A stretch of DNA of 64,000 bases from Parvularcula lutaonensis (GTDB taxonomy: Bacteria; Pseudomonadota; Alphaproteobacteria; Caulobacterales; Parvularculaceae): NCBI RefSeq assembly GCF_014651915.1, contig NZ_BMXU01000001.1, positions 434,001 through 498,000 of the forward strand, in the 5' to 3' direction. A program made the position numbers and the translations under genes. Positions 9,285 to 17,797 of the stretch are shown in pieces; the first letter of the stretch is position 1, and every line of letters starts with the position of its first letter. Under the pieces are notes generated by a model, which was given only the letters and a program-made list of their open reading frames with translations, ran no database searches and was not told the DNA's origin.

Positions 9285-9686
9285 ATGAACCCAAAGAGGC
9301 CGACGATCAAGACCCTCTACGACTGCATGAAGTGCCCGGCCTATTGCTGCTCCTACGAGCACATCCCGGTCACCGATCCCGACATCAAGCGGCTTGCGAA
9401 GCACTTCGACCTGAAGGTCGAGGATGCGCGGAAGAAGTTCACCAAGAAGGGTGATGCGGAGAACCCGCGCGTCCTGCGCCACAAGGCAGACGAGCATTTC
9501 GGCACGATTTGCAGGTTTCTCGATTCAGAGACCCGCGGCTGCACGATCTACGAGGCGCGGCCCGAGATCTGCCGTGATTTCCCGAACCGGAAGCGATGCG
9601 GCTACTACGAATTCCTGATCCACGAGCGTGAGACCCAGGAGGACGAGGAGTGGATTTCGACCACCGGGAACTACCCGGACCGATAG
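9285..9686 (+). CDS. YkgJ-family cysteine cluster protein (zinc/iron-chelating domain)
   Basis: A 133-residue cytosolic protein with the YkgJ pattern of metal-binding cysteines: CxxCxxxCC at Cys14, 17, 21 and 22, then ICRFLD, GCTIYEARPEICRDF and KRCGYYE. The family is predicted to chelate zinc or an iron-sulfur cluster; its biological role is not settled. ATG 9285 has AAGGAAG at a good distance, and it is divergent from purB across about 50 bases. It converges on the lysozyme gene, with 6 bases between the two stop codons. Confidence 0.85.
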   Translation: MNPKRPTIKTLYDCMKCPAYCCSYEHIPVTDPDIKRLAKHFDLKVEDARKKFTKKGDAENPRVLRHKADEHFGTICRFLDSETRGCTIYEARPEICRDFPNRKRCGYYEFLIHERETQEDEEWISTTGNYPDR

Positions 9687-9692
9687 CTGCTC

Positions 9693-10610
9693 CTAGCGCT
9701 TGTGGTTCCGCCAATCGTCAAAGCGCACGAGAATGACGTAGATCGCGGCGATGACCGCGATGACGCCTGCCGCGATGATGATGGCGTCCCAAGCCTCCTC
9801 CTGGTCCTCGAAGGTCGAGACAAAGACTTTCTCGGTTGTTTCGGTGACCTCTTCGGGCTCCGGCAGCGTGCCAGGATTGTCGGTCGGGGTTTCCTGAGCA
9901 GTCTCGTCGGTAGGACCGGAATCCCCAGGTGCTTCCGGTTCTGAGGAACCGTCCCCTTCGGACGCGGTTTCTTCCTCGCCGTCGTCATCATTGCGCATGA
10001 GCACGGAGCCTGCACCGACAGCACCCGCGACCCCCGCAGCAGCGGCACCGCCAACCGTCCGCGAGCTGCCGAGATTGGGCCTGCGCGGTGAGTTCTCCTC
10101 GACTGGAGCGCCCTTTGTCTCGTCGATCGGCGAGTTTTCTTCTTCGGCCTCTCTTGTGAGTTCTTCGAGCCCTTCGAGGAAAAGGGCGGCTTCGGCAGCG
10201 CGGCGCCTCTTGAGACCGTTCACGACCTTGCCGCCGGCCTTGTTCCACCACAGCATGGCCTCGGCTGCGCCTTCGTAATCCTTGTTGTTCAGCCGCTTGA
10301 TGAAGGTCGAGTTCCGCATCGCGTTGATGCCGATGTTGTAAGTGATCGATACCAGCGCATCGAACATGTTCTGGGTAATATCGACCTTCACCGCGCGCTC
10401 GACGGCTTCCTCGTACTGGCGGAGGTCACGGCGAAGGATTTCCTCCGCTTCCTGCTCGGTGATTTCCATGCCGGGGACGACTTCCGGCGGGCCAGCCATC
10501 GACGTATGGCCATATCCGATGGTCCAGACGCCGACGATGTCCTGATAGGCCTCGAGCTCGAGCCCTTCGAATTGCTTGATGAGCTCGAGCCCCCGTTCGG
10601 ATATCTTCAT
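9693..10610 (-). CDS. T4-type lysozyme (glycoside hydrolase 24) with C-terminal membrane anchor
   Basis: The first 145 or so residues are a GH24 muramidase that would cut the MurNAc-GlcNAc bond of peptidoglycan. The catalytic triad has the same spacing as T4 lysozyme: Glu15 (QFEG), Asp24 (AYQD), Thr30 (WTIGYGHT). NGLKRRRAAEAALF closes the domain. A long Glu/Pro/Asp-rich linker follows, broken by a Gly/Ala-rich stretch near residues 188-207. A single transmembrane helix lies near 275-296, followed by a basic tail (WRNHKR). No N-terminal signal peptide is seen. There is no holin, spanin or other phage gene nearby, so this looks like a domesticated cell-wall enzyme. The orientation of the lysozyme domain relative to the membrane is uncertain. 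Confidence 0.85.
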   Translation of the reverse strand: MKISERGLELIKQFEGLELEAYQDIVGVWTIGYGHTSMAGPPEVVPGMEITEQEAEEILRRDLRQYEEAVERAVKVDITQNMFDALVSITYNIGINAMRNSTFIKRLNNKDYEGAAEAMLWWNKAGGKVVNGLKRRRAAEAALFLEGLEELTREAEEENSPIDETKGAPVEENSPRRPNLGSSRTVGGAAAAGVAGAVGAGSVLMRNDDDGEEETASEGDGSSEPEAPGDSGPTDETAQETPTDNPGTLPEPEEVTETTEKVFVSTFEDQEEAWDAIIIAAGVIAVIAAIYVILVRFDDWRNHKR

Positions 10611-10819
10611 CAACTGCCCCTGTCACCAATCCACCAGCTATCGATATAGTAACACAATCGATGAAGGCGGTCAGCTTCTTCGGTTTAACGAATCCTGCAT
10701 AACTATTACGCGAAAATCCTTGAAGGTTTCACGAGCGGTGTTGTCCTCGACTGTCACCGCCGTTAATGGCTCACCGAACGGGCCACGTGTTGGCCGAGGG
10801 GCAAACCACGGAGGCGGCC

Positions 10820-11236
10820 ATGTCCGTCGCTGACAACGACGAATATCGTCCTAGCGCCGATGAACCGTTCATGAATGAACGGCAGCTCGAGTACTTCCGC
10901 AAGAAGCTGCTCGACTGGAAGGCGGACATTCTCGAACAGAGCAAGATGACCATTGGCCAGATGCAGGACGCGACCCTGCATGCGCCTGACGTGGTCGACC
11001 GTGCCTCGTCCGAGACTGACCATGCGCTGGAACTTCGAACCCGAGACCGCCAGCGCAAGCTGATCGCCAAGATTGACGCGGCGCTCAGGCGGATTGACGA
11101 AGGCGAGTACGGTTACTGCTCAGAGACCGGAGAGCCCATTTCGCTCGAACGGCTCGAGGCGCGACCGACCGCGACCATGTCGCTGGAGGCGCAGGAGCGC
11201 CACGAGCGGCGTGAGAAGGTGCATCGCGACGACTGA
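10820..11236 (+). CDS. dksA: RNA polymerase-binding transcription factor DksA (cysteine-poor type)
   Basis: DksA inserts a coiled coil into the RNA polymerase secondary channel and works with ppGpp on promoters of rRNA and amino-acid genes. The 138-residue protein has the coiled coil with tip motif DVVDRAS (Asp57 and Asp60 correspond to the essential tip aspartates). The zinc-finger region keeps only one of four cysteines: Cys100 remains, while Thr103, Met120 and Ala124 stand in the other positions (YCSETG, TATMSLEAQ). This pattern is usual in alphaproteobacteria. ATG 10820 is chosen over one at 10766 because CGGAGG lies 5-6 bases upstream. Confidence 0.93.
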   Translation: MSVADNDEYRPSADEPFMNERQLEYFRKKLLDWKADILEQSKMTIGQMQDATLHAPDVVDRASSETDHALELRTRDRQRKLIAKIDAALRRIDEGEYGYCSETGEPISLERLEARPTATMSLEAQERHERREKVHRDD

Positions 11237-11303
11237 CGCGCTTGGCGTTGGTCCGGGGCACGATAATTGCGTCGGCGAGTTCCGACGATTGAGGGTGGAT
11301 ATC

Positions 11304-11948
11304 ATGCGCATTATTGGCGCTTTCGCGCTTTTCCTAGGGGCCGCGGGCCTCACTGCCTGTTCGACTGCGGGATCACCTTTCACCCGCTACGAGGCGCCGC
11401 CGAGCGAAGGCGTCGACACGACGACCCTGCAGGACCAGGAATACCCTGAATATGTGATCGGGCCTTATGACTCTCTGACGGTCTTCGTCTGGCGTGCGCC
11501 GGAGCTTTCCGCGCAGGTGCAGGTCCGGCCCGACGGTCGTATCTCGACCCCGCTGGTGGAAGACATCATCGCCGCGGGCAAATCGCCGACGCAACTGAGC
11601 GCCGAGCTCGAAGACAGGCTCGGCCAATATGTCCGCAGCCCCGAAGTTACCGTCATCGTCAGCGGTTTCTCCTCGACTTTCGACCAGCAGGTCCGGGTCC
11701 TTGGCGAGGCGCAGCAGCCTTCGGCAATCCCGTACCAGGCGGGCATGACTGTTCTCGACGTGATGATTTCAGTCGGCGGCCTCACCGATTTCGCAGCGGG
11801 CAACCGGGCCAAGCTGATCCGCGGCCGTGGCGAGGACAAACAGACCTACCGCCTTCGGCTCGGTGACCTTCTGCGGAATGGCGATGTCAGCGCCGACGTC
11901 GCGCTGCAGCCGGGTGACGTGATCCTGATCCCGGAAGCCATCTTCTAG
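11304..11948 (+). CDS. Polysaccharide export lipoprotein (Wza/EpsA-like; PEP-CTERM-associated type)
   Basis: A 214-residue periplasmic lipoprotein of the polysaccharide export (Poly_export plus SLBB) family that forms or gates the outer-membrane exit for exopolysaccharide. The signal peptide ends with LTACS (lipid on Cys19). The export domain starts EYVIGPYDSLTVFVW, followed by VQVRPDGRISTPLV and one SLBB-like unit (VRVLGEAQQP to LIRG). It ends in the usual ALQPGDVILIPEAIF. It is the first of three closely spaced genes that match the set found next to exosortase/PEP-CTERM polysaccharide loci. Confidence 0.88.
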   Translation: MRIIGAFALFLGAAGLTACSTAGSPFTRYEAPPSEGVDTTTLQDQEYPEYVIGPYDSLTVFVWRAPELSAQVQVRPDGRISTPLVEDIIAAGKSPTQLSAELEDRLGQYVRSPEVTVIVSGFSSTFDQQVRVLGEAQQPSAIPYQAGMTVLDVMISVGGLTDFAAGNRAKLIRGRGEDKQTYRLRLGDLLRNGDVSADVALQPGDVILIPEAIF

Positions 11949-11985
11949 CAGGGGACCTGCGGCACAGCTTGAGAGGGAGCGTACC

Positions 11986-13974
11986 TTGACCTCATCCCGA
12001 CGATTACTTCTCTCCGCCGCCTTGCCGGCGCTTCTCGTTGGGACGGCGCAGGCGCAGCTCCAGCAGGGCCAGAACCAGCCAGGCCAGACCGGAGGCGTCC
12101 AGGCGCCGACGGTCCAGCCCTCAAAGGGGACACCTGCCGTTTCGGGCGGGCGTCAGGGGCGCTCGCTCATCAACAGCTGGTCGCTCGATCTTTCGCTGAA
12201 CTACACGGACAATTTCGCCCGTATCCAGGAGGGCGACTATGAGCGCCGCTTCCTGCTCGACGGCCAGGCCTTCGCTTCTACCCTTGAGGACGTGACCCTG
12301 CCCGACGGCACGACGGTACAGGCGGTGGTCCCGGTCAGCGATACGGTGCCCCTCGAGAAAATCGGCAAGCTCTTCGCTTCGGCCTCCATGTCGGGGGCCT
12401 CGGTGATGAGCCGTCCGGGCATGCGCGGGCTCCTGCGCGGCACGGTCCGCGTAGGGCATTATTTCGACGGCACGACATTCGCCGAGGAAGTCGAGGACGA
12501 TATCCAAGGCAACCTGCCCGCGATTCTCGACCAGGTCCCGCAGGGGGTGACGATCGAGCCTGTCGTCGGGGGCCGCGGCGCCTTCCGGGAGACCTTCGTC
12601 GATCCGAACATCTCCGGCATCGCGCAGGTGGATATCGTCGACAAGCTGCTCTTCATCGAAGGCGGCGGCTTCGTGACCGAGCAGCAGCGCGGCAATGGCG
12701 GGTTCCTGACCCAGCAGCAGGCCGGCCAGAACTTCGGCGAGATCATCGTCGGCGGTTTCTTCATCAGTCCGGGCTCGCGGATCGACCTTCCGTCCCAGCA
12801 GGCGGTGGAGCTGCGGCTGCGCAACTCCTCGGTGGTCGTGATCGACGAGGTCGACGATCCCAATTTTGGCGGCACCGTGCCCCAGCTCGGCGACAGCGTC
12901 AGCAACGAGGCGCGGATCGCCTATTCGAGCGGCAGCCTGCTGCCGAAGCTCGGTTTCTCGACCGAGGTCTTCGCGCGACGTTTCGAGGAAGAGGGCACGG
13001 ACACGCGGCCTGAACAGACGCTCGACCAGTTGAGCGGCAGTGTCGCCGTCAACTATGACGTCAATCCGCGTTTCTCGCTTCTTGGCGTCGTCGGCTATGA
13101 CGATGCGGAGATCGCCTCGACACCTGCACCGCTCGTCGATCCACTCGACCCGACGGCGCCTCCAACGCCGCAGCCCGAGACGACGAGCGATATTTCCGGT
13201 GCCTTTTACACGGCAGGTTTCTCGCTGCGTTCATCGAAGGGCAGCTCGATCTCGCTGAGTGTCGGCGAGCGTTTTAACGGGACGCAGATCAACGGCGACC
13301 TGCGCTGGATCATCACTCCGCGCATGCGCGCCTCCGTGGGCGTCAACCGGCGGCTGTCCTCCGGCCTGCAGGAGCTTCAGGAGCAGCAGGTCCGACTCAA
13401 TAATGTCGGCATCAATTTCATCGAGCAGCTGCGTTCACAGAACATCGCGTTCTCGGACCGGGACGTCCAGAGCCTGGTCAATGTCGGTTTTGGCAATGCG
13501 GCACAGATCAGCCAAGGCGACCTGACAATCCGCCCGATCACGAACGTAAACGCCAATCTCAGCGGCAATGCCGGTCGCACGAGCTGGGCGATCAACAGCT
13601 TCGTCATCATTCCGGAGAAATTCGACCCCAATCCCGATGATGGGATCGAGCCGGGCGCGCCGAGCAAGCGGATTTCGGTCGGCGCGCAGGTGAGCCGCAA
13701 TCTCAACCGCCGCCTTCGGGTCGGTGTCCAGGCCAGGTCGCTTCACCTCATCGCGGATGAGGACAGCACCAATCCCTTCGACCGCGATGCGAGCGAGTTT
13801 CTTTTCGGCGTCACGGCTGGGTACGCGATCAATCGCCGCTGGGCGGTGACGGCCGGATACAGCCACCTTCGTCGCGACGTGGACGAAACGGGTGGGCCGC
13901 TTTCCCTCTTCGGTGGCACGCCTTTTGATTTCCAGGAGAATGTGGTCCGCGTGGGTACGCGACTGACGTTCTGA
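11986..13974 (+). CDS. Outer-membrane beta-barrel protein, PEP-CTERM system-associated type
   Basis: A 662-residue exported protein with signal peptide RRLLLSAALPALLVGTAQAQ. A Gln-rich linker follows, then many amphipathic strands (SWSLDLSLNYTDNFAR near the start, FSLLGVVGYDDAEI, RWAVTAGYSHLRRD) ending VRVGTRLTF with a C-terminal Phe, as in outer-membrane barrels. The layout matches the barrel family paired with PEP-CTERM polysaccharide export. The start is a TTG at 11986, supported by GAGAGGGAGC about 8 bases upstream and a clean signal peptide. A role in letting exopolysaccharide cross the outer membrane is inferred from neighbours. Confidence 0.8.
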   Translation: MTSSRRLLLSAALPALLVGTAQAQLQQGQNQPGQTGGVQAPTVQPSKGTPAVSGGRQGRSLINSWSLDLSLNYTDNFARIQEGDYERRFLLDGQAFASTLEDVTLPDGTTVQAVVPVSDTVPLEKIGKLFASASMSGASVMSRPGMRGLLRGTVRVGHYFDGTTFAEEVEDDIQGNLPAILDQVPQGVTIEPVVGGRGAFRETFVDPNISGIAQVDIVDKLLFIEGGGFVTEQQRGNGGFLTQQQAGQNFGEIIVGGFFISPGSRIDLPSQQAVELRLRNSSVVVIDEVDDPNFGGTVPQLGDSVSNEARIAYSSGSLLPKLGFSTEVFARRFEEEGTDTRPEQTLDQLSGSVAVNYDVNPRFSLLGVVGYDDAEIASTPAPLVDPLDPTAPPTPQPETTSDISGAFYTAGFSLRSSKGSSISLSVGERFNGTQINGDLRWIITPRMRASVGVNRRLSSGLQELQEQQVRLNNVGINFIEQLRSQNIAFSDRDVQSLVNVGFGNAAQISQGDLTIRPITNVNANLSGNAGRTSWAINSFVIIPEKFDPNPDDGIEPGAPSKRISVGAQVSRNLNRRLRVGVQARSLHLIADEDSTNPFDRDASEFLFGVTAGYAINRRWAVTAGYSHLRRDVDETGGPLSLFGGTPFDFQENVVRVGTRLTF

Positions 13975-13984
13975 CGGAGGTGAC

Positions 13985-15217
13985 ATGATGAGGGCGCAAC
14001 AAGGCAACATGGCCGCGCCCTTCGCCGTGGCCCGCAAGGCGGGGTTCCTCTTCCGCACAAGCGCCATGCGACGCGTCTTCGATGCCCTCGACCACGCATT
14101 CAACCAGCGCGTTTTCCCGGTGATCCTTGCGGGTTCCGAGGGTATCGGGAAGCGCACGGCCCTGCACGCCTGGGTCGAGGAAGCCCGCACTTCGGACGAC
14201 GCCGTGATCGCGCTCAGGGCCGACATGCTCGTTTCCGGGGACATGGCTGAAGCGATCCTCGCAGGCTTCGGCCTCGCTCCCGTCCCGGGATCACCGGCCA
14301 AGCTCGCCCTTCAGGATTATCTCGAGGATTGTGCCGAAGCGGGACGCCGCACGGCTGTGCTTGTCACCGACCTGCACCGTCTTGAGCCGCAGGCCGTGGA
14401 TGCGCTGGTCGCGCTGACCGTCCGGCGCGCGCAGGGTGGGATTTCCCTGCCACTGATCGCCACGACTGATGATGTCGATGCCGCCAGCGCTTTCCCGGCG
14501 CCGCCGCTGATGCTCGGCGGGATGTTGACCGATGAGATCGAGTCCCTCGCCGACCAGCTTTTCGGTGGCCGGATGCGCCTGTCGAACGACGCCGCCGAGG
14601 AAATCCGGAAGCGCACTGGCGGCGCGATCGCGAAAGTGGGGCCGATGCTGGATGAAGCCCATGCACGCGCCACCGGCGAGGGCGTGGGACGGATCTCGGT
14701 CCGGCATCTCGACGATGCGGAGCCCGCTGGCGGTGCTGACGCGCCCGAGCCTGAGCGGCCAGAGCAACAAGGCGCGCGCCCGAAAGCCATCCCGACGCCC
14801 GACGACATTGAGAAAGCGCTGCTCGCGCTTGATGAGCCTTCGCAGCAGAGAGCCGACGAACCGGCCGGCACGCGCGCCGAACCAGCCGATGAGCGGCAGG
14901 CGGACGAGGACGCGCTCGATGCGCGGCTCGAACGCTCGCTGGCCGTCGATTTTCCGAAGATCGAGCTGCGCCAGCCGAAACTGCCCGAGGACGGGCCTGC
15001 CAATGATCCGAAAGCGGGTCTCGACCCGGCCGTCATCGAAGGGCTCAAGGGTATCGCGAAGGAGCTCGCATCGCTCCAAGGCCATCTCGCCTATATCAGG
15101 ACCGAGACCGAGGCGCTGCAATCTGCGGCTGCAGAGCGTCGCCGGCGGGTGCTCAAGGCATCGGAAGATTTCGTGAAATCACTGCGCGAACCCGTTGATC
15201 GGGCCTCTGGGGAGTAG
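13985..15217 (+). CDS. ExeA/GspA-like AAA ATPase of the polysaccharide export cluster
   Basis: A 410-residue protein whose N-terminal 240 residues form an ATPase. Walker A is GSEGIGKRT (50-58), Walker B VLVTDLH, and a sensor-like SLPLIATTDD follows. This resembles the ExeA-type ATPase that accompanies PEP-CTERM polysaccharide loci. The C-terminal 170 residues are Glu/Pro/Ala-rich and end in a coiled coil (KELASLQGHLAYI onward), unlike the short family members. GGAGG lies just upstream; ATG 13988 is an equally good start. Spacing of 10 bases from the barrel gene supports one operon. Confidence 0.7.
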   Translation: MMRAQQGNMAAPFAVARKAGFLFRTSAMRRVFDALDHAFNQRVFPVILAGSEGIGKRTALHAWVEEARTSDDAVIALRADMLVSGDMAEAILAGFGLAPVPGSPAKLALQDYLEDCAEAGRRTAVLVTDLHRLEPQAVDALVALTVRRAQGGISLPLIATTDDVDAASAFPAPPLMLGGMLTDEIESLADQLFGGRMRLSNDAAEEIRKRTGGAIAKVGPMLDEAHARATGEGVGRISVRHLDDAEPAGGADAPEPERPEQQGARPKAIPTPDDIEKALLALDEPSQQRADEPAGTRAEPADERQADEDALDARLERSLAVDFPKIELRQPKLPEDGPANDPKAGLDPAVIEGLKGIAKELASLQGHLAYIRTETEALQSAAAERRRRVLKASEDFVKSLREPVDRASGE

Positions 15218-15246
15218 TCCAGACGGTTAAACTCGGTTAACCTTCG

Positions 15247-15265
15247 CCCCGATCAGACATCGGGG
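15247..15265 (+). promoter_or_regulatory. Hairpin covering the presumed ribosome-binding site of the next gene
   Basis: CCCCGAT (15247-15253) pairs perfectly with ATCGGGG (15259-15265) around a 5-base loop. The GGGG of the right arm is the only Shine-Dalgarno-like sequence before ATG 15274. The hairpin could limit translation or end transcription of the upstream operon, although no T-tract follows. Confidence 0.4.
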
Positions 15266-15273
15266 TGTTCAGT

Positions 15274-15705
15274 ATGATCCGCATTATTCTCCCACTCGCC
15301 ATGGCCATCGTGGCCTTCTTCGGTCCTTGGGCAGGGGGCTCGACCGGTTCCGAATACGCCAGCAACACGGTCGAATGCCTCCTCGACGTGAAACTGCCGA
15401 CAGCGCCGGAGTGCCGGCCGGACGGCTCGCTCAATGACCAGCTCATCGGCTACACCGTCGCAGGGGGCGCCGCGGCGGCCGTTCTTTCCGTGCTCGGTCT
15501 TCTGCCCTTCGTGGGTCGGCTGACGAGCCTCGGGGTTCTTGCCGCGGGGGCCGCGGGCCTCGGCGCTGCCGGCCTCACGGCCTTCGGCGCGATGGGCGAG
15601 CAGGGCCTCACAGCCGTCGGCTGGGGTGCCTGGGCGACCCTTGCCCTTGCTGTTCTCACCATTTTCGCCGCGATCAACGGGATCCGCGGCGAGGGCGAGA
15701 ACTAG
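15274..15705 (+). CDS. Small polytopic membrane protein of unknown function
   Basis: A 143-residue protein with four hydrophobic segments (about residues 2-19, 58-78, 83-105 and 115-135). There is a short periplasmic or loop region between the first two that holds two cysteines (VECLLDV and PECRPDG), which could form a disulfide. The rest is Ala/Gly/Leu rich. It matches no family I recognise. It follows the export-cluster ATPase by 56 bases on the same strand but may have its own promoter. It converges on hemF, with only 2 bases between the stops. Confidence 0.7.
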   Translation: MIRIILPLAMAIVAFFGPWAGGSTGSEYASNTVECLLDVKLPTAPECRPDGSLNDQLIGYTVAGGAAAAVLSVLGLLPFVGRLTSLGVLAAGAAGLGAAGLTAFGAMGEQGLTAVGWGAWATLALAVLTIFAAINGIRGEGEN

Positions 15706-15707
15706 CC

Positions 15708-16574
15708 TCAGCGCCAGGTGGCGATCGGCGGCAGGCTCGAGAGAATCGATTTCACATTGCCGCCGGTCTTCAGGCCGAAGGTCGTGCCACGGTCGTAGAG
15801 CAGGTTGAACTCGGCGTAGCGGCCGCGGCGGAACATCTGTTCCTCGCGGTCAGCGTCGGTCCATGGCTGGTCCATGCGCTTCGCGACGAGTGTGGGGTAG
15901 GTTGAGAGAAAACCTTCGCCAACTGCTTTTGTCAGCGCAAAATCAGCACCCCAGTCGCCAGTGTTCAGGTGGTCATAGAAGATGCCTCCGACCCCCCGCG
16001 GTTCATTGCGGTGGGGTAGCCAGAAATACTCGTCGCACCATGCCTTGAAGTGCGCGTAGTCTCCTGACGGGCTTTTGGCGCAGGCTTCCTCCATGCCCTT
16101 GTGGAACGCGATGGTGTCTTCGTGCTCCTGGGTCCGGTAGCGGTCCAGCATCGGGTTGAGGTCACCGCCGCCTCCGAACCAGGTCTTCGTCGTGCAGACG
16201 AAGCGGGTGTTCATGTGCGCCGCGGGCGCATGGGGATTCCGTGTGTGGGCGATCAGGCTGATTCCCGCCGCCCAGAAGAGCGGGTCCTCCTCGGCACCCG
16301 GAATCTGTTTCCGGAATTCCGGCGAGAACTCGCCATGGACCTCGGAGAAATGAATGCCCGCTTTTTCGAAGACGCGGCCACGCAGCATGCCCATGCGGCC
16401 GCCGCCCTGATTCGGGCCGCGCTCCCATTCTTCGAGGTCGAAGCGCCCAGCCTCCATGTCCGCGTAGAGCGGCCCTGCGTCGTCCTCGAGCTTCTCGAAG
16501 GCCGCGATCAATTGCTTCTGAAGGGACTTGAACCAGGCACTGGCGGTACGCTTACGCTCGTCGAGATCGGTCAT
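15708..16574 (-). CDS. hemF: Oxygen-dependent coproporphyrinogen III oxidase
   Basis: HemF converts coproporphyrinogen III to protoporphyrinogen IX using O2, a late step of haem synthesis. The 288-residue protein carries family motifs [32 protein letters not shown], and [16 protein letters not shown] near the C-terminus. Length and motifs are complete. Its presence implies aerobic haem synthesis, fitting the cytochrome bc1 operon 1.2 kb away. It follows trmL on the minus strand with about 50 bases between. Confidence 0.97.
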   Translation of the reverse strand: MTDLDERKRTASAWFKSLQKQLIAAFEKLEDDAGPLYADMEAGRFDLEEWERGPNQGGGRMGMLRGRVFEKAGIHFSEVHGEFSPEFRKQIPGAEEDPLFWAAGISLIAHTRNPHAPAAHMNTRFVCTTKTWFGGGGDLNPMLDRYRTQEHEDTIAFHKGMEEACAKSPSGDYAHFKAWCDEYFWLPHRNEPRGVGGIFYDHLNTGDWGADFALTKAVGEGFLSTYPTLVAKRMDQPWTDADREEQMFRRGRYAEFNLLYDRGTTFGLKTGGNVKSILSSLPPIATWR

Positions 16575-16623
16575 GGGGCTGCGATAGCGGACGTTCTAAG
16601 CCGGAACCAATCAGGAAAATATC

Positions 16624-17067
16624 TTACCTGAAGAGTCCGAGCTGTCGGCTCGCCTCGGCGAGCGCGATGGCTCCCGCGACACTGACATTCAGGCTTCGGG
16701 CCGAAGGGGCGAGAGGGATGCGGACCCGTTCGTCGGCGCGGTCATGGACGTGTTCCGGCACGCCGGCGCTTTCCTGTCCCAGAAGGATGATGTCGCCGTC
16801 TTCAAATGCGACGGCATCGACCGGTTTATCCGCGTGAGTCGTCAGCAGGACCCGGCGGCCCGGAACTTCGGCTTCGAAGCATTCCCAGTCACGATGGCGC
16901 TTCAGGGAGGCGTCATAATCCATGGCGACGCGGCCAATATCGCGGTGCCGCCAGGGAAAGCCACAAGGCTCGATCACATGGAGAGGAACGCCGAAACAAG
17001 AGGCGATCCTGATTGCCGCTCCTAAGTTTGCGGCAATTTCCGGTTGGTAGAGCGCCAGTCTCAACAC
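16624..17067 (-). CDS. trmL: tRNA (cytidine(34)-2'-O)-methyltransferase
   Basis: TrmL is a minimal SPOUT methyltransferase that 2'-O-methylates the wobble base of tRNA-Leu using S-adenosylmethionine. The 147-residue protein starts LRLALYQPEIAANLGAAIR and contains LLGQESAGVP and PLAPSARSLNVSVAGAIAL, the knotted SAM-binding site. A GTG start at 17067 (next codon TTG) is used because no ATG fits. It is divergent from petA across about 120 bases. Confidence 0.92.
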   Translation of the reverse strand: MLRLALYQPEIAANLGAAIRIASCFGVPLHVIEPCGFPWRHRDIGRVAMDYDASLKRHRDWECFEAEVPGRRVLLTTHADKPVDAVAFEDGDIILLGQESAGVPEHVHDRADERVRIPLAPSARSLNVSVAGAIALAEASRQLGLFR

Positions 17068-17185
17068 GTCGCGCGACCTCCCGGCACATGGACTTTTCGG
17101 GGTCTATCCGTCACCTGCGCTCTAGACCTTGCGGGCGCTTAGTGGCATGCGCGAGCGAAAATTTGAAAAGGAATTCTGGACGACG

Positions 17186-17794
17186 ATGAGTTCCACGTCA
17201 GAAACCACCACCGGCCCCAAGGGCGACTGGGTCCAGCCCGACAGCTCCGAGCCGACGAAACGCGATTTCATTCACCTGCTTGCGGGCGGACTGGCCGCTG
17301 CGGCAGGCGTCGGAATCGTCATCCCCCTCGTTGCGCAGCTTGCCCCCGATGCGGCGGTTCGCGCGCTCGCGACCAAGGAAGTCAGTGTCGCTGGCGTCGA
17401 GCCTGGACAGGCGGTCAAGACGATCTGGCAGGGCAAGCCGGTGTTCATCCGGCGCCTGACCGAGGCCGAGCTCGAAGCCGACGCCCAGACGCCGCTCTCG
17501 GCGCTCAAGGACAAGGACGCCCGCAACGCCAACATCCCGAACGGGCTCGCCACGGTCGAGAACCGAACCGTCGACGGCGGTTTCGTTGTCGTCACCGGTG
17601 TCTGCACGCACCTTGGCTGTGTCCCCCTGGGCACCGAGCCCGGCGAGAACCGCGGCGACTATGGCGGCTGGTTCTGCCCCTGCCACGGGTCGCACTACGA
17701 CAGCCTCGGGCGCATCCGGAAAGGTCCGGCGCCAGACAACCTCACGGTGCCGCCGCTCGAATTCATCTCCGACACCACCATTCGCCTGGGGTAA
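17186..17794 (+). CDS. petA: Ubiquinol-cytochrome c reductase iron-sulfur (Rieske) subunit
   Basis: The Rieske protein of the bc1 complex passes one electron from ubiquinol to cytochrome c1. The N-terminus is cytosolic, followed by the twin-arginine-like KRDFIHLLAGG and one membrane anchor (about residues 28-52). The cluster sites are CTHLGC (Cys140, His142, disulfide Cys145) and CPCHGS (Cys164, His167, disulfide Cys166). An Ala-rich hinge lies at QLAPDAAVRALA. The ATG at 17186 gives the usual 202 residues; an ATG 39 bases upstream is possible but unlike the family. First gene of petABC. Confidence 0.96.
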   Translation: MSSTSETTTGPKGDWVQPDSSEPTKRDFIHLLAGGLAAAAGVGIVIPLVAQLAPDAAVRALATKEVSVAGVEPGQAVKTIWQGKPVFIRRLTEAELEADAQTPLSALKDKDARNANIPNGLATVENRTVDGGFVVVTGVCTHLGCVPLGTEPGENRGDYGGWFCPCHGSHYDSLGRIRKGPAPDNLTVPPLEFISDTTIRLG

Positions 17795-17797
17795 GAT

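Noticed and set aside
9693-10610. Prophage or phage remnant suggested by the lysozyme gene
   Set aside because: No holin, capsid, terminase, integrase or attachment repeat nearby; neighbours are ordinary housekeeping genes.
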